Assembly: GCA_947572415.1 (NCBI GenBank)
Contig: CANPBT010000013.1
Coordinates: 1-39,743 of the forward strand
DNA length: 39,743 nt
Source of the DNA: an uncultured Clostridia bacterium
Lineage (GTDB): Bacteria; Bacillota; Clostridia; Christensenellales; Borkfalkiaceae
Direction: 5' to 3'
Part shown: one piece after another, positions 25,501-30,275 of the stretch
Numbering within the stretch: position 1 is the stretch's first letter
Layout: every line of letters starts with the position of its first letter
The notes under the pieces: generated by a model
Databases searched by the model: none
Told to the model about the DNA's origin: nothing
Seen by the model: the letters and a program-made list of their open reading frames with translations, nothing else
Position numbers and translations under genes: made by a program

Positions 25501-27539
25501 AAAGAATTTGTATCCTTTATCTGCACGCGGATATAATAAGTTTCGCCGCCCGCAAAAAAGTTTACTTTTCCGTTTTCGTATTCGGCAATAGTTTTACCGT
25601 CAACCGTAAGCGTGGACGAACCTGCATTATCAACATTTTTACAATCATCTTCATTTGCAAACAGTGCGACGGATATATTTTCGGCAGCGAAGTTTTCGCC
25701 GAGATTGTCGTCCTGCGCAAAAACTATATCCTTGCTTACGCCCTCGGTAAACGGCACGTCGGTAGTATTAACAGTCGGCAACCCGACTTCGTATTTATGG
25801 ATTGCTAATGTAGTACCTTTAACACCGATAATCGGCTCGCTAAATTCGCCGTTGATATCTTTGAAACTGATACTTATTTGATTTACTTCTTGCGAGATTT
25901 TTTTATTATCGTCAGATAATGGCATACCGTCAACATCATAAAATTTTGTTTGTATATAACCACTATCTCTAAAATCTTCAAGTCGGGCATTGACTCTGTA
26001 AGCGCCCATTGTTAATTGAACATACAATCCGCTGTAATCAACTTCGGTTCTGTAAGTTTGCGCAGGAAAACCGTTGCTGTCCCTTACTTCTGAAATTTTT
26101 GTAATTTTGAGCCGATTTACTATAACATTACCTTTGGCTTTTAAAGTCACCCCGCCCGATTTATCGTCTGTATAAGACACCGTAAGCTCTTTTGTATATG
26201 TACCGCTTACAGTATCCTTTAAGCATTCTGCTATACTATCTTTTGTAGGGGCTAACGAGCCCTCTACCGTAAAATTCGTCAACGGATTTGTGTTATCCCA
26301 CGTTCCGTCGTTAAATTGTGCAAAAACTCTATCGGCAAATGCGGTCTGCGCCGGCAAATAAACGTCATATACTTTATTACTGTCATTTACCTTTATATCC
26401 ACAACGCGCGCAGCTTCAAACTGCAACGAAATCCCCGCAGGAAATCCGCCCACGGTTATATTTATATCTTTCGTCCCCTCCGTCGTAAAGTCGGGCAATC
26501 CGTTAAAATTCAACTTAATCCCGTTGCCGGCCGTTGCTTCGTCCGTGTTGTTCCACTCAAAACTTAAAACCTCTGCCGAGTTCGAATAAATAGCTCTGAT
26601 TTCGAGATTATCGAATACGTCTGCACGGGTGGTCGTTGCCTTTGCAACGAATGCGGAATACCATTTGCCGTCAATCTCTTTTTCGTAGAGGTTTGAGCCT
26701 TTTTCATTGCGGCGGAAGCCGTCGGCTTTGACAAGCAAAGTCGCTTCTTTCAGCTCCTTTTTCGCAACCGTAACATCCGATATTGTATCCGACACGGTAG
26801 CATCATTTGATAAAGTAACGGTAATCGTATTGTTACTGCCGACGGTCAAACTCAAATCGGCAACAGAGAAAAGTTCGCGGTTTTTTATAACCTCCGTTGC
26901 GGTGCTTTCCGTTCCGTCGTCGGCGGTAACATTATAAGTACCCGTAACCTCTATTGCGGATTTGACGGCGGTTTTATCCATATCCTCGGTTATATTGCCC
27001 GTAACTTTTGCGGAAACCCCGGTGTATGTACGAATTTCCGACGCTTTCTCGACCGCAACCGTAAACTCGCGCGAGGTTACGCCGTTTACCGTAACAGTCA
27101 CGTTAATCATACTGCCGCCGCCAAAAGGCGCGACTATTGCATTATCGGGCTTCTGCGTGCCGAATACGTTCACCGTATATTCCTCGGGCAAAAGCGTGGC
27201 GGAGCCGCTCGCCGTGCCGTTTGTATATTCGGCTACGACTTCGAGGTTGCTCTTCAAGTCGGCGACGGTGGTTTCATTTTCGTATACCACTACGCCCGCG
27301 TCGTAAAGCTCTGCCGAGCTGACCGCCGTATAATTTCGGTACGGCGTTATTTTTACGGCTGCTTCGGCGGGGACCTCCGCTTCTACCCTGTTCCCCAAAC
27401 CGTTCGCTCCGTTTTTGTTCGGGCCGACCGCGCCCGTTGCGGCAAACAACGCGCCGGCAATCACCGCAGCGCACGCCAAAAACGCGCAAACCGCCGCGGC
27501 GATTTTGCGCTTGAATGACATATTGCGTAAAAAGTTCAT
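13578..27539 (-). CDS. Giant 4653-residue Ig/MBG-repeat cell-surface protein
   Basis: The protein opens with a basic N-terminus and hydrophobic segment (~13-33, a signal peptide or anchor: KIAAAVCAFLACAAVIAG). It ends with one transmembrane helix (~4558-4584), a basic stop-transfer (HVKRKKAEA) and an acidic ~65-residue tail; there is no LPXTG motif. Between them lies a long array of beta-rich modules. Ig-like group 3/4 modules come first (~60-480); then many MBG/YDG-type modules, recognisable by YG motifs near residues 724, 1916, 2221, 2566, 3057, 3648, 3936, 4039, 4130 and 4316 (for example AVYGTAFDETG...YAGFVDGE) and by YDGK/YTGN-type motifs with AGxY...V endings. Cysteines are rare. Such arrays form long extended stalks or adhesins on the cell surface. 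The start ATG follows GGGGAGG. It is coupled to the 695-residue gene downstream. The adhesin role is inferred from architecture. Confidence 0.88.
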   Translation of the reverse strand: MNFLRNMSFKRKIAAAVCAFLACAAVIAGALFAATGAVGPNKNGANGLGNRVEAEVPAEAAVKITPYRNYTAVSSAELYDAGVVVYENETTVADLKSNLEVVAEYTNGTASGSATLLPEEYTVNVFGTQKPDNAIVAPFGGGSMINVTVTVNGVTSREFTVAVEKASEIRTYTGVSAKVTGNITEDMDKTAVKSAIEVTGTYNVTADDGTESTATEVIKNRELFSVADLSLTVGSNNTITVTLSNDATVSDTISDVTVAKKELKEATLLVKADGFRRNEKGSNLYEKEIDGKWYSAFVAKATTTRADVFDNLEIRAIYSNSAEVLSFEWNNTDEATAGNGIKLNFNGLPDFTTEGTKDINITVGGFPAGISLQFEAARVVDIKVNDSNKVYDVYLPAQTAFADRVFAQFNDGTWDNTNPLTNFTVEGSLAPTKDSIAECLKDTVSGTYTKELTVSYTDDKSGGVTLKAKGNVIVNRLKITKISEVRDSNGFPAQTYRTEVDYSGLYVQLTMGAYRVNARLEDFRDSGYIQTKFYDVDGMPLSDDNKKISQEVNQISISFKDINGEFSEPIIGVKGTTLAIHKYEVGLPTVNTTDVPFTEGVSKDIVFAQDDNLGENFAAENISVALFANEDDCKNVDNAGSSTLTVDGKTIAEYENGKVNFFAGGETYYIRVQIKDTNSLRQEVKWAGRTGSNATPIDEYTIYYAVTVNRGALTVSFEYDEEQWIYGDNTPALTVKGTTSSGQTYTLKNTLDASGLGNGEIAVPYTVNYYLINSDGSVSETPSAGRLAVGRYKVVVRTQQTDAYNADTSAQDTVVTVKPRPISTKKDKPFKYYDRETYNASDFIPDGTENIIEGDVAVKVLGESNDGYKHAGDYAVYLNIINGNYRWASDETITQYETYENVVELEFSIKARELDLKVENLNGGANFEYSASFTESKLNFTYTDNGSSSSTQQATFYADLNPAEFYEKAVFDTFKNGDTLTVDSTKKLTAPQNSWVVGDYVVYYSTSLNAADGAADYNLPSAYAEFKVTRKAIAKVTSAQDGVNGTYNRVSKDISLTNWTAENDKSGAPILTRSLSAKYFDKDGAQTEYFSNLSEDNSTYGVTFAGENVGVTHAGVYTLTVTLNSNYKWQSEAGEDIAPVVIGYTVNQAEMAAESTFTWGELAFTFDTAAHYPVPSAFGIAASDNINLSVKYYKADGETEITDPDTIKASGDYVVKIAGWYVNENETGWSCAANYKADKELKTTFTIQSANLVKPTLNGGTSDGENGVKVTYKGEAYGFNGFIEQYDETGDSGYAYGSGQHKIEIYVKSENNENGVNVNGGMQMTDVCTYNVYVYPAPNFKWGDGVGASPISVDGIPNGTTGFTFTFKIEPFMLDASAFKWYAEDKTEIATDKYTGYTYNNKPRALVSKVDGAVFASDSGKVGVDVTYDNAERKNAGTVYTATANGLSGDRAFNYSMPATKPTKQFEIQKKALGSFSVSAGSAAFDNAEHTATLTYADGEYFTQNAITLTDVFNYGFRHKFDYTGAEETELTENGFKYINAGIYTITLMLKDTVNFTFTETSKSFKIEPKPIDAPVFMETHRAHEYDKDNTAFTPKFSVSGDITVDIEYKYGKCTADGVIDDTFTPQNNTENLQQPGQYYVILKLTDADGFIAYNFTINNTKYPADNYVKGADSVHYDADGVYVIQHYAITNTQLDISFTANGYDFGDNAFDADNRKGIADLISKSGDGVNIVFNADGTVAANVSVNYQFKALNSDAEVELVNDIPWEAGKYTVTVSVTFSNGKSTYEPINTELEFTVSPRVVSVAWSGGSDSAVSGSGNAWAATYDGKTHTLTATITNMPKKSESDTAAAPTLTVTGEGKDFKDGGYVLTAAIDGDSEGAGNFTVEGADFSATLTINKRAVEITLAGSSLTGVYGNAVDYTSAAWAYVGTNKFLVVNGDGVSDFETYTGVNDFFGYVLYDGENIEDNATPAAKVYSLGAELNTSQINYELKIRDFGQYEVTPREITVSLNENAGAVYAENVSLNGCYTVTYNGGDTWLVSGDGESEVFTLALDTNLTEWLPVGEYAVLLTNKNNGNYKILNSSNELGTFTVNPAAITGATATANAGKVYNAQHYNVISVDNSGLINVAATVLNEQPVKWYWQEKTADSAPAAPTYNKDGYADGWEEITSKTLKDAFAQTEYWIMVAAANHNPQVTVDPVTVEIAKATLTLTVNFKGDNAIYYGEAFVAVSDGASITKYFEAVSGLCVGDDIASLSGLSGTYGYSAANYSAGKDITSDEDYYTIDLGGTLSSTNYVINYKNGELEVKPLPVTVIIKNQTLPYMSSTLDNITDLQALLNGYVSVTTQKLNGQLPDELSCILNIKSPALATSEENKVITVTAGEYPIYAVQGEKYGNYDCTFTVEGDEYSGSYSYPAEKVGKVGIFNIVKTSNRFTEHFDFANKTAKPEMPQVTADAWIYGIYDATNHTQGYNIYGGQKITAPTTLFTHKSGYMQYTLYFGETQIGSDQDVFELFANATSNGLFNAGEYILEYTYKGDGVNFGDTDTEVRFFKVGVRDLYVYAENGQTYYGEEFAPTATANGLVFNGNVTDTLSDIMTVDFDVSGYVKGGAAKKYGLSVVKVTAKQNSNYANYNVIINKISASEAAASVLTVNPRPVSIEIIEKQNRYDFNKTWVGAQSGYVEEQAQTLEFTATSGEGLTGTPFYGVAHTDKYNNENCGNIVKLVTNALDGENGKGTGNLGNYLILALYGEGAGGNYAITVTTAYERDEEKEGKVQSYFNYNHFTDKVENYFNVQSNPISIKDGDGFTAGTYKIEPAYLAISLGNNTFTYDGKEKEITITYTGSDTDSDSIYAEYFIGGGYTSKKPVNVGNYPFRITVANPDYAYNANAGTTMSLTINRRQIGWNVSINGSSTPFAGSDGAVYGGNDEYKYLGFEADGAKRFNNLSVLFANLGEIADADKFGLTYEISTQKIVTYGDGSFNPFADGNHSGEYSLSANKFDFSAHNAGRYTVTLTLGDKENNYTFGNTAAWDSTNTTSFTFTFVISQATVNVVTKDGWVQYGTPLTANGTATARFGGFTLSDYVLDLMNIENTELTGSFDISKVTYSVAGYNPAETPVGTSGLYIGASGISAYNYDFTYNTGTEQRGILTVSPREITVNIHGSNDGNAYASAVYSGIEQTPDFEKYFADYFKPQGDWYGQTADNTKNYSTVFTTDIVISGGAKTDVGVYPLRLQVGASNYNITYLTANGVELYKGGKELSVDDKDRPTFEITKKWLTVQAGSKGMRGDKQFATAFDITYGNKTDGYFEVEFNGFVNGEAFGTAAENSGSALAFTADRGGVAYAPWESHAGEKYIVIPSGLDFRNYKIADENGGNGWLTATMTVVPRLVTATTEDRTYAEMDDNGTVKFNKGEYGRKHDAQIIFTDSSASEINNSIDYYGLENGNVVKDEYGVIKTIKEYAPNLQDGFKRSYAGRTFGNAEYNGTAAPDKAGEYEVIVELTGDYILADETVTLAYRVEKKVISLNWNKVSDDYLQFNAGDDKQRILENYIDDIMRVVNVTNTYKGADGKEITDTLDRNTGGEFSGKQWRMAEDERSIIVKIYGIGLYTSTVEIIASAQNNYKWKDSETETLSVAFRVAANGFRITDLTLGTGIWTYGTAAPEPTFELDIVGISIGLVYQYANLNSLPGKFDKEDGYGKMLALDAALKDELESIRGGYSASAPTQAGEYLLRAYYTGSDEYREAEAYLIFKIEQAIVSAPQITDGKLTDTYTGNVLSLAFGYDATLLTIAYDGTMSVTPDGIAVHATEADTDGYVITFTLKDEKNYRWADGAQSSFKWIINPAEDNEITAFDASVLADLTYTGQPAPLPEAEAKYGGEVYFEFLSDGEWTREIPVKAGKYSVRAVSAKTGNYSADGNDAFSKEQSFVIKRAQLTVTPSGSAVYGTAFDETGAGYALSYAGFVDGEKPVIGSPVFRLESAPEKLVVGSYGLNLGTVEENPSETVDGVARTVVSGLSLENYYISVSGGSFEVTKKQLSAVIGNVNAVYGDKFDLSGAKIALMNSEFAYDDGFDSLDIVLNINSSNQIPDPEKTKYQAGAYPMAVASYNGANYEVAFPVIGAYVVSALDIMIEIGMTDGVYGAVAPTAEVAGVTTADGKALGEISGIIQPKFTFVYYGVSNNGEWSFGELDENTVLPVLAGAYTAKAVGTFTRNFNLVNTPAQSFVINKAEIDANGIKTVNGVYTGNPLTPVIADNDYVGLYEMLPVTYTDAGVWNVTLKLKDFYNYKWVSVDVDERAIPFTIEKGDNAFIKDGDGNDVTIAGWTYGQKANAPTARTRFGSAADYAFEYSSAKDGDFTVNVPVSAGTWWVRATVRQADNYNSAVSEAVAFVIEKAALSAPSLGIISDGDGKNTVYTGERLEAAVNGFNHSTMRIIYAGDISSAGDKLSVFAVGAATYKVNFALNDGANYRWADGVTVENGEAVLEWTVARKQIAKPVMNDKTYMVNGRTLEFIPDGFDESTMTIEGNKTSYGGTFKVTVSIKDKNNYEWADSSVEDITFDWKVVGWDTVFVIVASVLGVIAGAAAIAIGVQYLLHVKRKKAEALQAAATERTVAEPVAENAQSAHGEKEASESEVQGAEQPEVSGGESAADEATKEEDGNV

Positions 27540-27759
27540 AATATCCTCCCCCTGACGAACTGCCCGTCAGACCTGTAACTATACAATTAAATGTTTTTTG
27601 TTTTGCCGCTTCCTCGAAGCGCAAAACAAAGCCGCATGCGGCTTAACAAAAATTAATGCAAAACAACGTAACAATAATTCAACCGTTACGTTTTTCCGCG
27701 TTTTTATTTATATCAACAAGGCGCAAGAATATATGCGCCTGAAAATTCCACGGGTTAAA
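27540..27759 (-). promoter_or_regulatory. Structured leader upstream of the giant surface-protein gene
   Basis: No gene is visible here. In the direction of the giant gene there are, in order, the palindrome GCCGCATGCGGC (27631-27642), a hairpin made of GTTTTGCGCTTC and GAAGCGGCAAAAC (one bulged base) around 27598-27627 followed by AAAAAACA, and CTGACG/CGTCAG enclosing seven bases immediately before the GGGGAGG ribosome site. The last hairpin could affect access to that site. No known riboswitch motif, in particular no c-di-GMP aptamer, is recognisable. Confidence 0.4.
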
Positions 27760-27984
27760 TCAGAGTTTTTTAAGTTCTTCATTAAGCTTATGCAGATTTT
27801 CGCGTTCAAGCTTAATCAGGTTTGTGTATATTTTAAAATACTCCACGTCGGCAGAGCTGGGCGCAACGTCGTTTACGTGCGCTTCCATAAGCGCCGATTG
27901 CGAACGCATACGCTTCTTTTCCAGCTCCTCTATTTCTTTTTCCCCCGCGGCGATTTGCTTTTTTAATTCGCTCTTTCTTGACAT
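27760..27984 (-). CDS. Small coiled-coil protein of unknown function
   Basis: A 74-residue protein starting behind AAAGGAGCGG. It is almost wholly charged and helical, with heptad-like spacing at both ends (SELKKQIAAGEKEIEELEKK and NLIKLERENLHKLNEELKKL), consistent with a two-helix coiled-coil hairpin that dimerises. A short linker (VNDVAPSSADVEYF) joins the helices. No cysteines, signal peptide or membrane segment. It lies 220 bases upstream of the giant surface-protein gene on the same strand but is separated by a hairpin-rich leader, so co-transcription is uncertain. The strong ribosome site and regular composition support a real gene. Confidence 0.65.
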   Translation of the reverse strand: MSRKSELKKQIAAGEKEIEELEKKRMRSQSALMEAHVNDVAPSSADVEYFKIYTNLIKLERENLHKLNEELKKL

Positions 27985-28144
27985 AACTCTCCGCTCCTTT
28001 TAATTTATTTTATCATACAAATATGCAGAAATCAACATTTATCTTAAAATCTTAAATGGAAAAATATTGATTTTTATGAAAATATGAGCGCAAAACTCGA
28101 CACATATGCCGCTTTTCCTATTTTCTGCGGGTTTTTGATGTAGC

Positions 28145-28166
28145 CTATGCACGAAAAGCTGCATAG
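28145..28166. promoter_or_regulatory. Inverted repeat just before the amidase-like gene
   Basis: CTATGCA (28145-28151) and TGCATAG (28160-28166) flank an 8-base spacer and end 8 bases before the ATG. Its position suggests an operator or a short leader hairpin. The gene has no recognisable ribosome site, so translation may be leaderless. Confidence 0.3.
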
Positions 28167-28174
28167 TATATATT

Positions 28175-28660
28175 ATGGAAATTTCAGAGTATAACAGAAA
28201 CGCAGCATACGAATACGCACGAAAATGGGCGTTTAAACGCAACCCCGCCTATTACGATTTCAGCGAAATAGGCGGGGACTGCACGAACTTTGCTTCGCAG
28301 TGTATTTATGCCGGAGCGGGCGTAATGAACTATACCCCCACTTTCGGCTGGTTTTATAAATCGGTAAACGACCGCACCCCGTCGTGGACGGGCGTAGAAT
28401 ACCTTTATAATTTTTTGGTAAACAACGACGGCGCGGGACCGTTTGCGGAAGAAGTCGGGCTCGATAAGCTTCAGGTGGGCGACATTGTGCAGCTCGGCAG
28501 GGCGACGGGCGATTTCTATCATTCGCCCGTGGTCGTGGGCGTATCCCGCGGGAAAATTCTCGTTGCGGCGCACAGCTACGACGCGTTCAATAAACCGTTG
28601 AATTCATACCGTTTCGAGCGCGCCCGCGGCATACATATTCTTGGTGTGAGAAAGGGTTGA
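28175..28660 (+). CDS. Amidase-like domain protein (Amidase_6 type)
   Basis: A 161-residue single-domain protein. YNRNAAYEYARKWAFKRNP at ~6-24 and GGDCTNFASQC at 33-43 match the putative amidase domain (Amidase_6) found in Firmicutes cell-wall and spore-associated proteins. C36 is the likely nucleophile, with H116 (FYHSPVVVG) and H133 (AAHSYDAF) candidate histidines, as in NlpC-like papain folds. The family is usually secreted, yet no signal peptide or membrane segment is seen and the domain begins at residue 5, so it may act inside the cell, in the spore, or be released by lysis. No ribosome site is evident. It is divergent from the coiled-coil gene. Confidence 0.75.
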   Translation: MEISEYNRNAAYEYARKWAFKRNPAYYDFSEIGGDCTNFASQCIYAGAGVMNYTPTFGWFYKSVNDRTPSWTGVEYLYNFLVNNDGAGPFAEEVGLDKLQVGDIVQLGRATGDFYHSPVVVGVSRGKILVAAHSYDAFNKPLNSYRFERARGIHILGVRKG

Positions 28661-28721
28661 TTTAAGTTTTCGGCACAAACCCGATATTAGCAAATAATTT
28701 TTCAAATCGTGAAATAAAGCT

Positions 28722-28750
28722 TTGACAAAAGCTTTATTTTATGTTATAGT
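28722..28750 (+). promoter_or_regulatory. Promoter of the tRNA-Ser transcript
   Basis: TTGACA (28722-28727), 17-base spacer, TATAGT (28745-28750). Transcription should begin near 28757, leaving about 84 bases of leader before the tRNA. Confidence 0.75.
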
Positions 28751-28756
28751 AACCTT

Positions 28757-28840
28757 GTTAAGCATTCAGGGCTCCCGAACATGCATAACAGATTTTCGGG
28801 ACAGAGGAGCGGCAACGTAGCGTGAAGTTTGCCGCGACGA
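28757..28840 (+). ncRNA. Structured leader of tRNA-Ser (two hairpins)
   Basis: Two hairpins are visible before the tRNA: CCCGAA...TTCGGG (about 28774-28800) and GCGGCAA...TTGCCGC (about 28809-28835). The tRNA starts 6 bases after the second. The leader matches no small RNA I recognise; in particular the signal recognition particle RNA tetraloop region is absent. It may simply guide processing of the tRNA precursor. Confidence 0.35.
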
Positions 28841-28931
28841 GCGGACGTACCCAAGTGGCTCAAGGGGCTCCCCTGCTAAGGGAGTAGTGCGGGAAACCGC
28901 AGCGTGAGTTCAAATCTCACCATCCGCGCCA
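28841..28931 (+). tRNA. tRNA-Ser(GCT)
   Basis: A 91-base class II tRNA with encoded CCA. Anticodon stem CTCCC-CTGCTAA-GGGAG gives anticodon GCT (codons AGC/AGU). The long variable arm GCGG-GAAA-CCGC is typical of serine tRNA. T-arm GTGAG-TTCAAAT-CTCAC. The acceptor GCGGACG pairs with CATCCGC except for one C-A mismatch at pair 6-67. Its 3' end is duplicated 162 bp downstream. Confidence 0.95.
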
Positions 28932-28977
28932 ATCCCCTCCGTGTAACTTTTGTTACTCGGAGGGGATTTTTTCAGCG
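28914..28977 (+). repeat. Direct repeat copy 1: tRNA-Ser 3' end plus terminator
   Basis: Covers ATCTCAC of the T-stem, the acceptor strand, CCA, the whole terminator hairpin and CAGCG. It matches 29076-29140 with one T-to-C change and one extra T in the second copy. Confidence 0.9.
28931..28972 (+). terminator. Terminator of tRNA-Ser
   Basis: AATCCCCTCCG and CGGAGGGGATT pair, extended at the tip by GTAAC/GTTAC, and a run of six T follows. The hairpin begins directly at the end of the CCA. Confidence 0.85.
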
Positions 28978-28982
28978 GTGCT

Positions 28983-29073
28983 GTGAGATTTGAAAGGGAG
29001 GGCAGCCCGACGGTCTATGTCGGGCTTGACAGCCCTTGATTTGGGCTGTCAACCGTGCGCGCCGCCAAAGGCG
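28983..29073. other. Hairpin cluster between the duplicated tRNA-Ser ends
   Basis: GTGAGATTTGAA (28983-28994) is the reverse complement of the tRNA T-arm (28909-28920). Then follow three hairpins: AGCCCGAC/GTCGGGCT (29004-29011/29019-29026), TTGACAGCCC/GGGCTGTCAA (29026-29035/29043-29052; the first shares one base with the previous stem) and CGCC-AAA-GGCG (29063-29073). No ORF is credible here. The arrangement looks like a small structured cassette inserted in the tRNA end, or like the debris of a tandem tRNA duplication. Confidence 0.65.
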
Positions 29074-29075
29074 AT

Positions 29076-29140
29076 ATCTCACCATCCGCGCCAATCCCCT
29101 CCGTGTAACTTTCGTTACTCGGAGGGGATTTTTTTCAGCG
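29076..29140 (+). repeat. Direct repeat copy 2: orphan tRNA-Ser 3' end plus terminator
   Basis: Repeats the last ~18 bases of tRNA-Ser with CCA, and its terminator, with no tRNA body upstream. It is 162 bp after copy 1 and ends 40 bases before the galactopyranose mutase stop codon on the other strand. Confidence 0.9.
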
Positions 29141-29179
29141 ATAGTAAACAGATATTACGGGCACGTACTCGCCCGTCTT

Positions 29180-30274
29180 TTAAATATATTTATCCGCGAA
29201 CGCAAGGGCTTCCGCAACCACGTCGTCCATATCGTAGTACTTATAAAGCCCCAGCCTTCCGCCGAAAATTACGTTTTTATGATTTTGCGCGAGCTTGCGG
29301 TATTTTTCGTACCGCGCGCCGTTCGCCTCGTCGTTTACGGGATAAAACCTTTCCTTTCCCGGCTTCCAGTCGTCCGGATATTCGCGCGTTATTACCGTGA
29401 ACGCGCTTTCGTTGCCCCTCTCGAAATGCTTATGCTCGATTATGCGGGTATAGGGCACTTCTCTTTCGGTGTAATTGACAACGGCGTTGCCCTGGTAATC
29501 GGGCTTTTCGAGCCGCTCGGTTTCGAACCGCAAAGAACGGTATTCGAGGTTGCCCTCGGCAAAACCGAAAAACTCGTCGATTGCGCCCGTGTACAGTATT
29601 TTATCGGCAAGCTTATCGAGGTTTTCTCTGTCGGCGAGGTAGTCGACGTTGAGCCTTACTTCCACGCCGTTTAAAAGATTTTCAATAAGCCGCGTATACC
29701 CGCCCTCGGGTATACCCTGATACTTGTCGTTGAAATAATTGTTGTCGAACGTGAACCTAAGCGGCAGCCGTTTAATGATATCCGCAGGGAGCTTGTCCGC
29801 GCTTTTGCCCCACTGCTTTTCGGTATAACCCTCGACGAGCGTTTTGTATATATCCTCGCCGACGAGCGACAGCGCCTGCTCCTTTACGTTTTTCGGATTG
29901 TCGCACGGGATTTTCTGCCCGTCGATTTTTCTTTTTGCCTCTTCGGGCGTAGTTACGCCCCAAAGCTCGTAAAAGGTGTTCATATTGAAGGGAAGATGAT
30001 AAAGCCTGCCCTTGTAGTTTGCGAGCGGGCTGTTTATAAACGGAGCGAACTCGGCGAACCCGTTAACGTAATCCCACACCCTCTTGTCCGAGGTATGAAA
30101 GATATGCGCGCCGAACTTGTGCACGGTTACTCCGCCGACGTCCTCTGTATAGATATTGCCGCCGATATGCCCGCGCTTTTCGACGACGAGGCAGGTTTTG
30201 CCGGCTTTCACCGCTTCCCTTGCGAATACCGCGCCGAAAAGTCCGGCGCCGACTATAAGATAATCGTATTTCAT
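29180..30274 (-). CDS. glf: UDP-galactopyranose mutase
   Basis: A 364-residue flavoprotein of standard length that interconverts UDP-galactopyranose and UDP-galactofuranose in the cytosol. The N-terminus has the FAD-binding GxGxxG (VGAGLFG, 8-14) followed by EKRGHIGGNIYTE (~32-44). Family segments HKFGAHIFHT (~52-61), PFNMNTFYELWG, GYTEKQWGKSADKLPADI and YQGIPEGGYTRLIENLL are all present, as is the C-terminal RYEKYRKLA region. It starts 1 base after the stop of the glycosyltransferase upstream, so both are in one operon and probably make or attach galactofuranose. A short inverted repeat (ACGGGC/GCCCGT, 29157-29176) follows the stop. Confidence 0.96.
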   Translation of the reverse strand: MKYDYLIVGAGLFGAVFAREAVKAGKTCLVVEKRGHIGGNIYTEDVGGVTVHKFGAHIFHTSDKRVWDYVNGFAEFAPFINSPLANYKGRLYHLPFNMNTFYELWGVTTPEEAKRKIDGQKIPCDNPKNVKEQALSLVGEDIYKTLVEGYTEKQWGKSADKLPADIIKRLPLRFTFDNNYFNDKYQGIPEGGYTRLIENLLNGVEVRLNVDYLADRENLDKLADKILYTGAIDEFFGFAEGNLEYRSLRFETERLEKPDYQGNAVVNYTEREVPYTRIIEHKHFERGNESAFTVITREYPDDWKPGKERFYPVNDEANGARYEKYRKLAQNHKNVIFGGRLGLYKYYDMDDVVAEALAFADKYI

Positions 30275-30275
30275 T

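Noticed and set aside
27540..27660. Cyclic-di-GMP riboswitch upstream of the adhesin gene
   Set aside because: The hairpins do not include the conserved GEMM aptamer sequences, so only an unassigned structured leader can be claimed.
28757..28840. Signal recognition particle RNA near tRNA-Ser, as in some Firmicutes
   Set aside because: The conserved domain IV core with its GGAA tetraloop and asymmetric loop is not present.
28914..29140. CRISPR array
   Set aside because: There are only two repeat copies, they are tRNA-derived and contain a terminator, and no cas genes are near.
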